A DNA stretch of 35,372 nt from Methanosaeta sp. PtaU1.Bin112 (GCA_002067705.1 MVRL01000165.1:1-35372), one strand, 5' to 3'. Positions 1-8,114 are shown, numbered from the stretch's first letter. The notes: generated by a model from the letters alone, not told the origin. A program made the numbers and translations.

Positions 1-380
1 GTAACCGTGATGGCGGCTATACTCCTCGCCCTCGTAGCATCCTGCATAGAGATTTCCTGCTCCGGCCAGTACCGCCGCAAGACTATTTCCTCGGGCTCTG
101 GCATCAGCGGCAAAGGCATCAGTGCTATCGCCGTCTGTTCCCGCCGCTATGAAGTCTGCGGAAGCGCTGCTATGCCCACCAATGCCTAATGCGCCGGCTA
201 AGGCTCCCTGAACGCCGATATATTCACCGCCGCTGTAATCGTAACCGTGATGGCGGCTATACTCCTCGCCCTCGTAGCATCCTGCATAGAGATTTCCTGC
301 TCCGGCCAGTACCGCGGCAAGACTATTTCCTCGGGCTCTGGCATCAGCGGCAAAGGCATCAGTGCTATCGCCGTCTGTTC
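1..380. repeat. 240-bp tandem repeat within the secreted-protein gene
   Basis: Bases 1-140 recur at 241-380 with a single difference (position 76 versus 316, synonymous in the minus-strand frame). The neighbouring parts of each 240-bp unit (141-240 versus 381-480) have diverged. The period equals 80 codons, so the reading frame is kept. This indicates a recent unit duplication or gene conversion limited to part of the repeat. Confidence 0.9.
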
Positions 381-1716
381 TAGCTCCTATGAAGTCTGCG
401 GATGCCTTGCTATCCTCACCAGCTCCGACTGCTAGCGCCAAAGAACCCTCCGCGCCAATGCCTCTGTACTCTTCCCATAGGAGATTATGCCTGGAGCGAT
501 AATAGGAACCTTCTGCGCCGCATCCTATGCTTCCTGCGGCAGCACCAACAAGTGCCAATCCATTGCTCTCGGCTTTTAGGCGATCTCCCATAGCTAAAGT
601 TCTGCTGCCATCGGTAATCGCACCAATCCAGCTTGCTTTGGCCTTGCTGTCGTCACCAATGCCAGCTGCTCCGATGATAGCGCCCTGTAAGTCAAGGCCT
701 TCATAATAAAATGCCATCACGGATCTGTCGAATGGCTGAAAACCGAAAATTCTTTGCAGCTCGAAATTGCCTGCGCCAGCAGCCACAATGGCAGCTTCAT
801 CGCCTTTTGCCTTTGCATCAACCTCGAATGCCGAAGTTTCACGACCATCTGTTTGGGCCCGTATATAATCTACAGACGCTCGACTGTTTTCGCCGATTCC
901 CACAGCTCCCGTAATAGCTCCTTGACCATCAAGGCCAATGAAATTCGCGAATTGGTTCCGTGTCCGGAAGCCTTGCAGAGCACCAGCGCCAGCGATAATT
1001 CCTGCCGCTTCATCTCCTTGTGCAATAATATGGGAACCATAAGCAACCGGATCTATGGCATCTGAAACCTTGACTACTTCAGCACCCATAAATCCGCTGA
1101 TGCTTCCCTCATTGCTGGCACCTGCCACGATGAACGCACCCAGATCATCAAAGGAATTGATGTCATGTGAGGTAATAAGCGCGTACCCTATTGCTAGAGG
1201 ATTAATGCCGTTTGCATGGAAATACTGACAGGAATAGATGCTTCTTCCCAAGCTCAGCGCCTGCACTGTGCCTAATATTCCGTTTTCTACGCCTACATAT
1301 TGGCCAGTGAACGCCGTGCCGCCCATATAATCCTGGGATCCTATCAGGAAGGACTGAGCCTGAGTGCCTGCGATATTTGCACCCTGGGTAGCACTCAGAG
1401 TTGTCGAGGTTAGATGAGCGCTGCTCTGCACCGATCCAGAATCAGCTCTTATGCCTGATGTGGCACTATAGCTATTTGATGAGAATCTCTGCTCTAAATT
1501 TTTTTTACCACCGCCAGAGACCTCCCTATAATCATTGACAGTTGTCGGTTGCGGATCTCCGGATACCTCTTCATAAACATAAACTGAGTCATCGACATCA
1601 TACAGACTGCTAATACTTACATCATTTAATGAATAATCGATTTCTATCCCAGAAACCGATTGAATAAAGAAAAAAATTGCAATTATTAATAACACTAACG
1701 CTGACACGCATTTCAT
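1..1716 (-). CDS. Large secreted repeat protein, 3' part beyond left edge
   Basis: The minus-strand frame stays open from an ATG at 1716 to the window edge, giving 572 codons with no stop, so the C-terminus is missing. A GGAGGG ribosome binding site (1728-1733) lies 11 nt upstream and fixes the start. Residues 1-23 form a signal peptide (MKCVSALVLLIIAIFFFIQS), so the product is exported. From residue 273 the protein is a tandem array with an exact 80-residue period, with units starting at 273, 353, 433 and 513. Each unit opens with a G-I/A-G-x-x-S-x-A motif, followed by a TDG motif and a Gly/Ala-rich GAGN-type segment. The last two visible units are nearly identical. I do not recognise a named family. 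The Gly/Ala-rich period suggests a repetitive beta fold at the cell surface, which is an inference. Forward-strand frames over this stretch are antisense shadows. Confidence 0.85.
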   Translation of the reverse strand, partial: MKCVSALVLLIIAIFFFIQSVSGIEIDYSLNDVSISSLYDVDDSVYVYEEVSGDPQPTTVNDYREVSGGGKKNLEQRFSSNSYSATSGIRADSGSVQSSAHLTSTTLSATQGANIAGTQAQSFLIGSQDYMGGTAFTGQYVGVENGILGTVQALSLGRSIYSCQYFHANGINPLAIGYALITSHDINSFDDLGAFIVAGASNEGSISGFMGAEVVKVSDAIDPVAYGSHIIAQGDEAAGIIAGAGALQGFRTRNQFANFIGLDGQGAITGAVGIGENSRASVDYIRAQTDGRETSAFEVDAKAKGDEAAIVAAGAGNFELQRIFGFQPFDRSVMAFYYEGLDLQGAIIGAAGIGDDSKAKASWIGAITDGSRTLAMGDRLKAESNGLALVGAAAGSIGCGAEGSYYRSRHNLLWEEYRGIGAEGSLALAVGAGEDSKASADFIGARTDGDSTDAFAADARARGNSLAAVLAGAGNLYAGCYEGEEYSRHHGYDYSGGEYIGVQGALAGALGIGGHSSASADFIAAGTDGDSTDAFAADARARGNSLAAVLAGAGNLYAGCYEGEEYSRHHGY

Positions 1717-1989
1717 GACGACATTATCCCTCCAAATTGTCAGTTGCATTCATGATATATAATCTAGATGGTACATTCATTTGTATAACGGTTTTTATGC
1801 AGGGTATTTTCCAGTAAGTTTATGTAGTCAACTACCCGCCAATGAATTGACTGGCATGTGACCCGCCGATGCTGGAGGCGTGTAGCTGCGCAAAAAATCG
1901 ACTCTGGGGTAACAAGACCAACTTGTACGTGGCACAAATATGACTGAGGCGCTAACCATATTAGCTCTCATAATCCATACTTATCTTCT

Positions 1990-2052
1990 GGCTATGCTGT
2001 GGCAAGCATGACATGCGTTTCTCGCCCTACAATGGTGTGCCTCAGCATAGCC
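1990..2052. terminator. Long hairpin between two minus-strand genes
   Basis: GGCTATGCTG (1990-1999) is perfectly complementary to CAGCATAGCC (2043-2052). After one T-T mismatch the stem continues with GGCA/TGCC (2001-2004 with 2038-2041). The loop holds a smaller palindrome, GCATGACATGC. It lies about 30 bp past the stop of the minus-strand membrane-protein gene, so it may act as that gene's terminator. It could also be a remnant of a small mobile element. The rest of 1717-2084 holds no feature that I can support. Confidence 0.4.
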
Positions 2053-2084
2053 TCAAAATGCAAATTATAATACATTAGCTAATA

Positions 2085-2756
2085 TTATAGATGTATATTT
2101 GTGCCTTCTTTTAATAAATACCAGCAAGTAATTGAGCCGGCCAAGAAGCAAATCAAGATCGTTATAGAGACCCGATCCACCGATTCATTTCCGATGCTAT
2201 TATTGAAAATTAGGTACACCATATAGCCAGAGATCATACAGAGAACAGGTATAGTTACAAACCAACCAGATTTATCGTTTTCGATAATTCCGTTTTGATA
2301 AAATTTTTTTATTGAACTGCCTAATATATATGAATACGCACCAAATCCGGAATAGAAAGCACTCCATAATGGAACATTTTGTATTTTTAGATCACCATAG
2401 TGATATGTCAAGTATACAAAACACATTGTAAAGATCACGCTGTATATTATTGAATATAGTCCCGAATTTTTAAATGAGTACGAGATCGTTCGAGGAGAAT
2501 GAATCCTGTATCCGTTGACAGACCACTTATTATTATTTATGGCAGCTATAAGTTCGTGATTGGCTCTATCATAATAAATAAAAGCGTCTTGTTCATTAGA
2601 TTTATTCAATTCTTTTAAAGCCAAAACATAGAATTCATAACTATCTTTTATGTCTATAGATGATCTGCTCGCATTCTCTAATTTGTTTCCCATGAGACGT
2701 AGTCTCTTATTTAGATCTTTTTCAGGCTTTAGTTGAACTGAAGCGCTTTGCATCAT
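2085..2756 (-). CDS. Orphan four-helix membrane protein
   Basis: This 223-residue protein is not one I recognise. Residues 1-95 are soluble and charged, with a stretch around residues 40-75 that could be helical (YEFYVLALKELNKS and YYDRANHELIAAI). Four hydrophobic segments follow, at about 97-117, 130-147, 165-186 and 195-214, with a short hydrophilic C-terminus. The soluble region may be a small alpha-helical (TPR-like) domain, but that is a guess. The gene is much richer in A+T than the metabolic genes further right and sits beside insertion sequences, which suggests acquired DNA. There is no Shine-Dalgarno sequence. A TATA-like run at 2781-2790 lies about 25-35 bp upstream of the ATGATG, as expected for a leaderless archaeal transcript. 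Confidence 0.65.
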   Translation of the reverse strand: MMQSASVQLKPEKDLNKRLRLMGNKLENASRSSIDIKDSYEFYVLALKELNKSNEQDAFIYYDRANHELIAAINNNKWSVNGYRIHSPRTISYSFKNSGLYSIIYSVIFTMCFVYLTYHYGDLKIQNVPLWSAFYSGFGAYSYILGSSIKKFYQNGIIENDKSGWFVTIPVLCMISGYMVYLIFNNSIGNESVDRVSITILICFLAGSITCWYLLKEGTNIHL

Positions 2757-2780
2757 TATTAAAATTTAAGTCGAAATCCA

Positions 2781-2790
2781 ATATATATAT
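2781..2790 (-). promoter_or_regulatory. TATA-like box for the orphan membrane protein
   Basis: An alternating TATATATATA run sits 25-34 bp before the ATG at 2756. With usual archaeal spacing, transcription would start within a few bases of the start codon, so the mRNA would be leaderless. Position is the only evidence. Nothing else is recognisable in 2757-3049. Confidence 0.35.
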
Positions 2791-3064
2791 ATCTTTGCAA
2801 ACAATTGAAAATTTTATTCGACAATGATCTTATTATAGTGGGATGAATTTGGAATGCTATCCGCGCTAATAGGATTTATTGATACGTTTTTTAAAAAAGA
2901 ATAATCTTATGAGGAGAAATATATATAATTAGCCACAAAGACTTTGATAACAGAAGCAATATCTTGAGAAGATGGCTCTAAGATAGGCCCAAATTCGCGA
3001 CGTTTTTCACCTTAGGTCGACTTCCTCGGTTGAATAATGGTCATCAGACTAGTGTTCTGTAACA

Positions 3065-3738
3065 TTAATTTTGCAATTTTGAATAATGCCTTTGAAGCTT
3101 TACTCTGGCCTTGTCTTTATTAAATCTCCATATAACAGTTACCCCAATTTCATTCCGATCTCGCTCCCAAGAACTAACCTCATCGGACAACTTCTTCATA
3201 TCTGCAATCCGGCGATCCAAACATTGCTTTGAAAGCGCAGAGAGTTCTATCTCCGCCATATTGAGCCAACTTCGCTTCTTTGGTGTATAATGATACTCGA
3301 ACCTTTTCGCAAGCTTGAAAGCTTCCTCAGGTGGAAGTGCCTCATAAAATCAACCTACAGTATGTGTATTGAGGTTGTCTTGAACCAATCGAATGGCCTC
3401 GGCTTCTGGATACTGATTAGCAAGCATTTTCATAAAATCCGCATAATCAACCATTGTTCGACGCACCTTAACGCGAACAAATCCCTTGCCTTTATGAGGT
3501 TCGAAAGCCATAAATATGCAGCAAGTACCATTTCGGACATATTCGTAATGCTCTTTCTTGGGGCTTCCTGGCTTTATAGGAATAGGCACTATCGCATCGC
3601 CGATCAACTGGCATGGCCTCTCATCGAAACAGAGAACCGAGTGTTTTGGATCATAAGGCTGCTCATAAATATCCAGGACGTCTTCCATGTGCCAGATGAA
3701 ATCACTCGTGATCTTTCCTATGCACCAACGAGTCTTTA
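3065..3738 (-). pseudogene. IS630 transposase, DDE catalytic part with internal stop
   Basis: In the -1 frame relative to the helix-turn-helix part, the catalytic domain can be read down to a TAA at 3065-3067. The three acidic residues are recognisable: Asp in VLCFDERP, Asp in VQDNLNTHT, and Glu in RSWLNMAEIEL. A TGA at 3350-3352 interrupts the frame just after NTHTVG, where relatives normally continue into FYEALPPEEA. That sequence follows directly after the stop, so a single-base change (for example TCA to TGA) explains it. The stop removes the catalytic Glu, so the protein should be inactive unless read through. Confidence 0.8.
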
Positions 3739-4194
3739 GCCAAGGTTTAATTTCATTTTTTTCAATTGCCTCTGAACACTCATATGGGAAATAGACTCTA
3801 CAACCTCCATCTCGACAAGCTTATCCGCCAGGAGCCTGACCGTCCACTTTGATCTGCCATCCGGTGGCTCAGAACAGGCGAGAAGGGTCAGTTGCGCTTC
3901 AATCCTTCCGTCTATTTTGGGTGGAGCTCCGCTGCGGGACTTTTCATTTAAGGCAAAATCCAAACCGCCCTCATGATATCTCTTTCTTATTCTGCCTACT
4001 GTTGATTTGCTAACCATTAGCGCTTCAGCGATTTCCTTATCCTCCTGTCCTTCATCAGCCAAGAGAAGTATCCTGGCTCGCGTGAGAAACCGTGTTGAGG
4101 ACTTACCTTTGCGAAGATACTGTCTTAGGTCTTTTCGTTCCCTTTCCGTCAGCTCAACACTGTGCAGTTTTTTTCTTGCCATAATCTTTATCAT
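3736..4194 (-). CDS. IS630 transposase, N-terminal helix-turn-helix part
   Basis: This 152-residue product binds the element ends. Residues 12-125 show the IS630 N-terminal double helix-turn-helix layout: a basic LTERERKDLRQYLRKGKSS segment, ARILLLADEG, then DKEIAEALMVSKSTVGRIRK, and a second winged part around GRSKWTVRLLADKLVE. The frame ends shortly after a run of seven A residues on the coding strand (T7 at 3756-3762). A -1 slip on this run joins the frame to the catalytic part and restores the family sequence KPWLKTRWCIGKI. The split is therefore either a programmed frameshift, as known for many IS elements, or one indel. The methionine at residue 5 (MARKKLHS) is an equally good start. 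Confidence 0.75.
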   Translation of the reverse strand: MIKIMARKKLHSVELTERERKDLRQYLRKGKSSTRFLTRARILLLADEGQEDKEIAEALMVSKSTVGRIRKRYHEGGLDFALNEKSRSGAPPKIDGRIEAQLTLLACSEPPDGRSKWTVRLLADKLVEMEVVESISHMSVQRQLKKMKLNLG

Positions 4195-4410
4195 ATGGCA
4201 ATTTATAAAATTTAAAACTTTCGTTACAGAGCACTAGTTATCAGTTATTGATAAATGAAGTGGCTAAACCTCGATTATTTCAGATCTCATTAATTTCTAT
4301 GCAGGAAAACTGACTATTTTCGTGAACTATTGATTTAACTCCACATCAATTAGATCACATCTAGTTATCACAATCAACTATATATATTACTAATGACAGC
4401 TACTAATTTG

Positions 4411-4477
4411 TCTATGATAAGAGGCATTGAACTGAATTGAGATCGCTCTATGATAAGTGGTTCTGCTGAATTGAGAT
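4411..4477. repeat. Imperfect short tandem repeat
   Basis: Two direct copies (4411-4443 and 4447-4477) both begin with TCTATGATAAG and both end with CTGAATTGAGAT. They differ by a few bases and a 2-bp gap and are separated by CGC. They lie between the IS630 element and a transposase remnant and are probably debris of an older insertion. No gene is seen here. Confidence 0.6.
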
Positions 4478-4480
4478 AAA

Positions 4481-4534
4481 CGTATATGTTTTAGCTCGCC
4501 AATAGTTCATCCTTAGGCGAGCTAATCATATACG
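4481..4534. repeat. Long near-perfect hairpin (19-20 bp stem)
   Basis: The left arm runs CGTATATGTTTTAGCTCGCC (4481-4500). The right arm (4516-4534) is its reverse complement apart from one substitution/indel near the middle. The loop is 15 nt. It immediately precedes the transposase remnant. Candidates are a MITE-like element end, a terminator, or a regulatory RNA hairpin. There is no T-run on either side. Confidence 0.6.
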
Positions 4535-4689
4535 AGCTATTAATATCGGAAATCCGCGAGGACTACCTCAAAGGCTTGTATTATTGGGCTACGCATAGAA
4601 GGCTCGATCCTGTGATCGAATGCGCTAAAATGATAAAGAATCATTGGAATGTCGTAACTAATTATATTAAAACCAGCATGATTCGTTGA
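4528..4689 (+). pseudogene. ISL3-like transposase C-terminal remnant
   Basis: A frame without an ATG reads into YLKGLYYWATHRRLDP and then VIECAKMIKNHWNVVTNYI before a TGA at 4687-4689. This resembles the C-terminal part of ISL3-type transposases, in which a WATHSRLEP-like motif is followed by AKMIKRHWDGILN. The rest of the gene is missing on both sides, so it is a relic. The match is from memory of the family pattern and needs a search. The stretch 4690-4973 beyond it has no supported gene apart from a doubtful 50-codon frame at 4754-4906. Confidence 0.5.
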
Positions 4690-4984
4690 CTCATACACAG
4701 AAGATGAAAATCGATACGTAACGAGAGATTTTCATGGGAAACAAAGGTCGATAATGGTATCCTATAAGGAACAAATAGTCAGTCTGCAAAGGACAGCGCC
4801 AGAGGTTTCAGATCAACAAAAAGATAGGGAGGCTAAAATTAAATTTGCCCACAGGAAACAGCAAGGTGACTTAATAATGATTCAAAGTGCTCCATTAAAA
4901 CAATAGATCAATCAAACTGCGCTCGGCCACCCCACCCTAAACACCCATGATCCTTAAGGCTCATACGTGGCGGATGAAAAACCT

Positions 4985-5154
4985 CTCATGCTTTGCTAGC
5001 TATGTTTAGTCTGATATGGGCAGTGAAGGCAGTCACCCTTTTAGGACTATGATCCACTTCCCTAAACTAGCCAATAATCCCGCGAATACGGGGCTGCGTC
5101 ATCGAACGCGTATGGGAAATTGCCCCTTTTGAGGGATAAATCATCTGCCCATAT
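4985..5154 (+). ncRNA. Candidate IS110 bridge RNA region
   Basis: The noncoding left end of the element is rich in complementary segments. ATATGGGCAG (5014-5023) pairs with CTGCCCATAT (5145-5154). GCTAG (4995-4999) and TTTAG (5005-5009) pair with CTAAACTAGC (5062-5071), leaving an asymmetric bulge. CCCG (5079-5082) and CGGG form a small hairpin around GCGAATA. IS110-family recombinases are known to use a structured RNA from this region with loops that pair to target and donor DNA. The exact boundaries and loops cannot be fixed by eye. Confidence 0.45.
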
Positions 5155-5168
5155 AAGGAGCGACATAT

Positions 5169-6443
5169 ATGGGCAAACGAAGAAATAGAGTTTGTGGAGC
5201 CGATGTCCATAAAGATCTCATAGTTGCCACGATCCAAAGTGCCGATGGGACAGAATTCCAGGAAAAGTTTGGCACAACTTATTCTGAGCTTGAGAGATTC
5301 AGAGACTGGCTTTTAACCAATAATTGTGAGCAAGTAGCCTTCGAAGCCACTGGTGTTTACTGGTTTCCAGTCTACGATGCTCTGAGTCCGTCAATCGATA
5401 CAATTGTTGCAAATCCCTGGATGATCAAAGGCATCCCAGGGAATAAATCAGATGCTAGCGACTCTAGATGGATTGCAGAGAATTGTTTGGATGGCAAAAT
5501 TAAGAGGTCAAGAATTTTTTCCAAAGAGGATAGAAACCTCAGAACTATGACCCGTGCCAGATCAGGGTATACAAAGACCCGAACGCAACTTAGGAATAGA
5601 ATTCATAAGTATCTGGCACTTTGCGGCATAAAACTGAGTTCCTGTATCTCGGATATCTTTGGAAAATCGGGCCGGCATATTCTGGATGGACTGGTCGAAG
5701 TGAAGGAAATAGATGAGATCCTGGACAGCATACCTTCAGGAAAGGTGAAGAAAAAGCGAGACCTTATAAAAGCGGCTCTTGGGAATAGTCTTGATGACGT
5801 TTCGAGAATGCTTGTTAAGGATACTCTAGAGCTTCTGGATCACCTGGAAAAGAAGATGGAGAAAACAAGCCTGGAGATACTTAGCAGACTTCAGAAAAGA
5901 GCTAAAGACCTGGCAATAGTCATGTCGGTTCCAGGAATAGGATTCACATCAGGCTCGATCATCTTGGCAGAGATCGGTGACTATCGCGATTTCCATACCC
6001 CTGAACAACTGGCTAAATGGTGTGGTCTGGCTCCGGGACTCAACGAATCTGCAGGTAAGAAGAAACCATGCGGTATTACTAAACAGGGATCTAAGAGTCT
6101 AAGAACTGTACTTGTGGAGATAGCTCAAGTTGTTGCCAAGATGGGCAATAACAAGTTTTCAAGGTTCTTCCATAGATTGAGGACCAGAAAGAACTACAAT
6201 GTAGCAATCACTGCTTCGGCCAGAAAATTAATCACCATAATTTATCATCTGTTGATCAATCAAGAGCTATATCAAGAGAACAACTGCAATACGGCTACAT
6301 CAAAACCCGTTAAAAAGGATCTCCTCTATCTATCCAAAGAAGAGCGATTAAAGGATGGAGTAGCTGCAATCGTAGATGCCTTTTATCACTTGAAGAATAG
6401 ATATTCGGAAGGGGTGGATAGGATAGCACCCCCTAGCCATTAA
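5169..6443 (+). CDS. IS110-family DEDD transposase
   Basis: This 424-residue recombinase moves the element without a classical DDE mechanism. The N-terminal RuvC-like DEDD domain shows Asp12 (GADVHKD), Glu59 (AFEATG), and Asp95 and Asp98 (NKSDASDS). A helical linker with a Lys/Glu-rich coiled-coil stretch (about 215-250) follows. The C-terminal Tnp domain has SVPGIG at 253-258, then a CGLAPGLNESAGKK block with the likely nucleophile Ser294 and GITKQGSKSLR. The length is normal and there are no interruptions, so the copy could be active. AGGAG at 5156-5160 lies 8 nt before the ATG. That ribosome binding site directly follows the inverted repeat that closes the candidate guide RNA, so folding of the RNA may mask translation. 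Confidence 0.92.
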   Translation: MGKRRNRVCGADVHKDLIVATIQSADGTEFQEKFGTTYSELERFRDWLLTNNCEQVAFEATGVYWFPVYDALSPSIDTIVANPWMIKGIPGNKSDASDSRWIAENCLDGKIKRSRIFSKEDRNLRTMTRARSGYTKTRTQLRNRIHKYLALCGIKLSSCISDIFGKSGRHILDGLVEVKEIDEILDSIPSGKVKKKRDLIKAALGNSLDDVSRMLVKDTLELLDHLEKKMEKTSLEILSRLQKRAKDLAIVMSVPGIGFTSGSIILAEIGDYRDFHTPEQLAKWCGLAPGLNESAGKKKPCGITKQGSKSLRTVLVEIAQVVAKMGNNKFSRFFHRLRTRKNYNVAITASARKLITIIYHLLINQELYQENNCNTATSKPVKKDLLYLSKEERLKDGVAAIVDAFYHLKNRYSEGVDRIAPPSH

Positions 6444-6504
6444 TCGGCAAGGTTTAAGGTTTTTCATGGGAAAGGATGGGGAATTCGTTACCCCCCACAC
6501 CCGG

Positions 6505-6541
6505 TGCATTAATTCACATTAATGCATACTAATAAAAAAAA
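6505..6541 (-). terminator. Oligo-T and hairpin after the aminotransferase gene
   Basis: On the minus strand an eight-T run (A8 at 6534-6541) lies about 23 bp past the aminotransferase stop, which is typical of archaeal termination. Just beyond it is a perfect 9-bp inverted repeat, TGCATTAAT/ATTAATGCA (6505-6513 with 6518-6526), around a TCAC loop. Confidence 0.5.
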
Positions 6542-6563
6542 GCGAAAGATATGACCGCATGGC

Positions 6564-7700
6564 TCAACTCAGGATCTTCTCAATCCTCTCCAGAGCCTGT
6601 TTGATCCGGGTCTGCGAGGTGGCATAAGATAGCCGGACATAATCCGCGCCACCCGGCCCAAAGGCCGATCCGGGCGTGGCCGCGATGAGGGCATCCTTAA
6701 GCAGCTTATCGGTGAAAGCGTCTCCCCCGCCCAATGCGGATACATTCGGAAACAGATAGAAGGCCCCACCGGGCACGTTGCAAGGTATTCCAAGGTCCTT
6801 GAGACCCGAGATGAGCATATCGCGACGGATCCTAAACTCTTTTGCCATGTAGGCGACCTCATCCTGAGGCCCTTGCAGGGCAGCGATTCCCGCACTCTGC
6901 ACAAAGGTGGTAGCCTGAGATACGGAATGAGAGAGAAGCCGGTTGATCCATTTCATGATTTCTTTGGGACCGGCGAGGTATCCAAGTCGCCACCCGGTCA
7001 TGGCATAAGCCTTAGAGAAGCCGTTGATGGTCACGGTCCTCTCCTCCATTCCCGGCATTGAGCCAATGCTTATGTGCTCGCGATCATAAATTATTTTCTC
7101 ATAAATCTCATCGGAGATAACGAAGAGATTGTGATCAACTGCCAGATCAGAGATCTCCTTGAGCACATTTTTGCCAAAAACAGATCCGGTGGGATTGGAG
7201 GGAGAGTTGATTATTATGAGCTTTGTACGGGAATTGATCTTTTCTGCCAGATCAAGAGGCATAAAATTATCATCAACATCTCCCCAGGCGACAGTCGCCC
7301 CAGCAAAAGCCACACATGGCTCGTAGCTCACCCATGACGGTCCGATGAGAACGCACTCATCGCCCTCGGAGAGAAGCGCCTGGATGGCGGCAAATACTGC
7401 CATCTTGGCACCGGGAGTGACTGTGATATCATCTGCAGAAACGCGAAGGGAATTCTCCCTGACCAGCTTATCAGCTATAGCTTGGCGAAGCAGGGGAATG
7501 CCAACGGTAGGAGCATAGCGAGTCTCACCATTTCTAATCGAGACACATCCCGCCTCAACAATATGTTTAGGCGTATCAAAATCCGGCTCACCGACGCCCA
7601 TATCGATGACATCAAGGCCACTGGCTGCCAGCTTTTTGGCCGTGGCCGAGATTTTCATGGTGGTAGATTCGTGAATGGAAGCCATTCGCGAGGAGACCAT
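6564..7700 (-). CDS. PLP aminotransferase class I (aspartate aminotransferase type)
   Basis: This 378-residue fold-type I enzyme transfers amino groups between amino acids and 2-oxoacids using pyridoxal phosphate. Visible motifs are GVGEPDFDTP (35-44), SNPTGSV (168-174), Asp197 in SDEIYEKI (cofactor ring nitrogen), the Schiff-base Lys230 in NGFSKAYAMTGWRLGY, and Arg356 in YVRLSYA (substrate carboxylate). The pattern fits the archaeal and bacterial Asp aminotransferase 1-gamma group, but the exact substrate cannot be read from the sequence. GGAGGGTG lies 8 nt before the ATG, inside the 3' end of ribH, so the two genes are co-transcribed with 3 nt between them. Methionines at residues 6 and 15 are less likely starts. 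Confidence 0.92.
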   Translation of the reverse strand: MVSSRMASIHESTTMKISATAKKLAASGLDVIDMGVGEPDFDTPKHIVEAGCVSIRNGETRYAPTVGIPLLRQAIADKLVRENSLRVSADDITVTPGAKMAVFAAIQALLSEGDECVLIGPSWVSYEPCVAFAGATVAWGDVDDNFMPLDLAEKINSRTKLIIINSPSNPTGSVFGKNVLKEISDLAVDHNLFVISDEIYEKIIYDREHISIGSMPGMEERTVTINGFSKAYAMTGWRLGYLAGPKEIMKWINRLLSHSVSQATTFVQSAGIAALQGPQDEVAYMAKEFRIRRDMLISGLKDLGIPCNVPGGAFYLFPNVSALGGGDAFTDKLLKDALIAATPGSAFGPGGADYVRLSYATSQTRIKQALERIEKILS

Positions 7701-7703
7701 AGA

Positions 7704-8114
7704 CTAAACACCCTCCATCCTCTGCAGAAGCTTGACCGCCGCCTCGACTGCCCTCTTGGCGTAATCCACTCTTTTATGAGCATCAGGCCGGGACATCTTT
7801 GGTCCGGTGATGCCGAGGGTTACGGGCTTATCAAATTCAAGTGACAGATCCATCAGCTTCCGAGCCGCCTGGGAAACGACGATCTCATCATGAGCGGTCT
7901 CACCCTGAATCACGCAGCCGATTGTCACGACCGCATCAACGTCCTCGCGACCGAGAAGCCTCTTTACAACCAGAGGCATGTCAAAAACGCCCGGAACATA
8001 AACGACGCGAGATACCTCTGCTCCCAGGAACTGGGCATGCTCCCTGCCTAAAAGCTCCATCTGATAGGTGATGTCTCTATTGAACTCTGAGACTACGAAA
8101 CCAAGTCTTGCCAT
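7704..8114 (-). CDS. ribH: 6,7-dimethyl-8-ribityllumazine synthase, archaeal type
   Basis: RibH condenses 5-amino-6-ribitylamino-uracil with 3,4-dihydroxy-2-butanone 4-phosphate, the penultimate step of riboflavin synthesis in the cytoplasm, and normally forms a pentameric or icosahedral shell. The 136-residue length is normal for archaea. PGVFDMP (41-47) and GCVIQGETAHDE (66-77) form the active site, with His75 as the catalytic base. The C-terminal GPKMSRPDAHKRVDYAKRAV is a strongly archaeal signature. In methanogens the product also feeds F420-type deazaflavin chemistry through the shared ribitylaminouracil precursor. It is the first gene of a two-gene operon with the aminotransferase and is divergent from ilvE. 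Confidence 0.95.
   Translation of the reverse strand: MARLGFVVSEFNRDITYQMELLGREHAQFLGAEVSRVVYVPGVFDMPLVVKRLLGREDVDAVVTIGCVIQGETAHDEIVVSQAARKLMDLSLEFDKPVTLGITGPKMSRPDAHKRVDYAKRAVEAAVKLLQRMEGV

Larger units (their letters stand above)
3050..4236 (-). mobile_element. IS630-family insertion sequence with TA target duplication
   Basis: The ends form an imperfect inverted repeat: GTGTTCTGTAAC at 3052 on the plus strand against GTGCTCTGTAAC read inward from 4234 on the minus strand, with partial similarity further in. Both ends abut a TA dinucleotide (3050-3051 and 4235-4236) in a CTAG context, the duplicated target typical of IS630/Tc1-mariner elements. The element is about 1183 bp and carries one transposase on the minus strand, split into a helix-turn-helix part and a DDE part. 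An in-frame stop in the DDE part suggests that this copy is dead. Confidence 0.85.
4974..6467 (+). mobile_element. IS110-family element with subterminal inverted repeats
   Basis: ATGAAAAACCT (4974-4984) is repeated in perfect inverted form as AGGTTTTTCAT (6457-6467), bracketing a DEDD transposase gene. These are probably subterminal repeats, so the true ends may lie a few bases outside. The element has a long 5' noncoding part (about 185 bp) and a very short 3' noncoding part. This placement matches IS110-type elements whose guide (bridge) RNA comes from the left end. A second TTTTCATGGGAAA, identical to the right-end junction at 6461-6473, occurs at 4729-4741, hinting at an earlier related insertion. 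Confidence 0.75.

Noticed and set aside
7-1065. Plus-strand frames of 60-103 codons at the left end
   Set aside because: They are antisense to a 572-codon minus-strand frame with signal peptide, ribosome binding site and exact 80-residue periodicity.
4754-4906. 50-codon frame beginning MVSYKEQIVSLQ
   Set aside because: It is too short and without family features, and it lies in mobile-element debris. It could be a decayed fragment, but I cannot support it as a gene.
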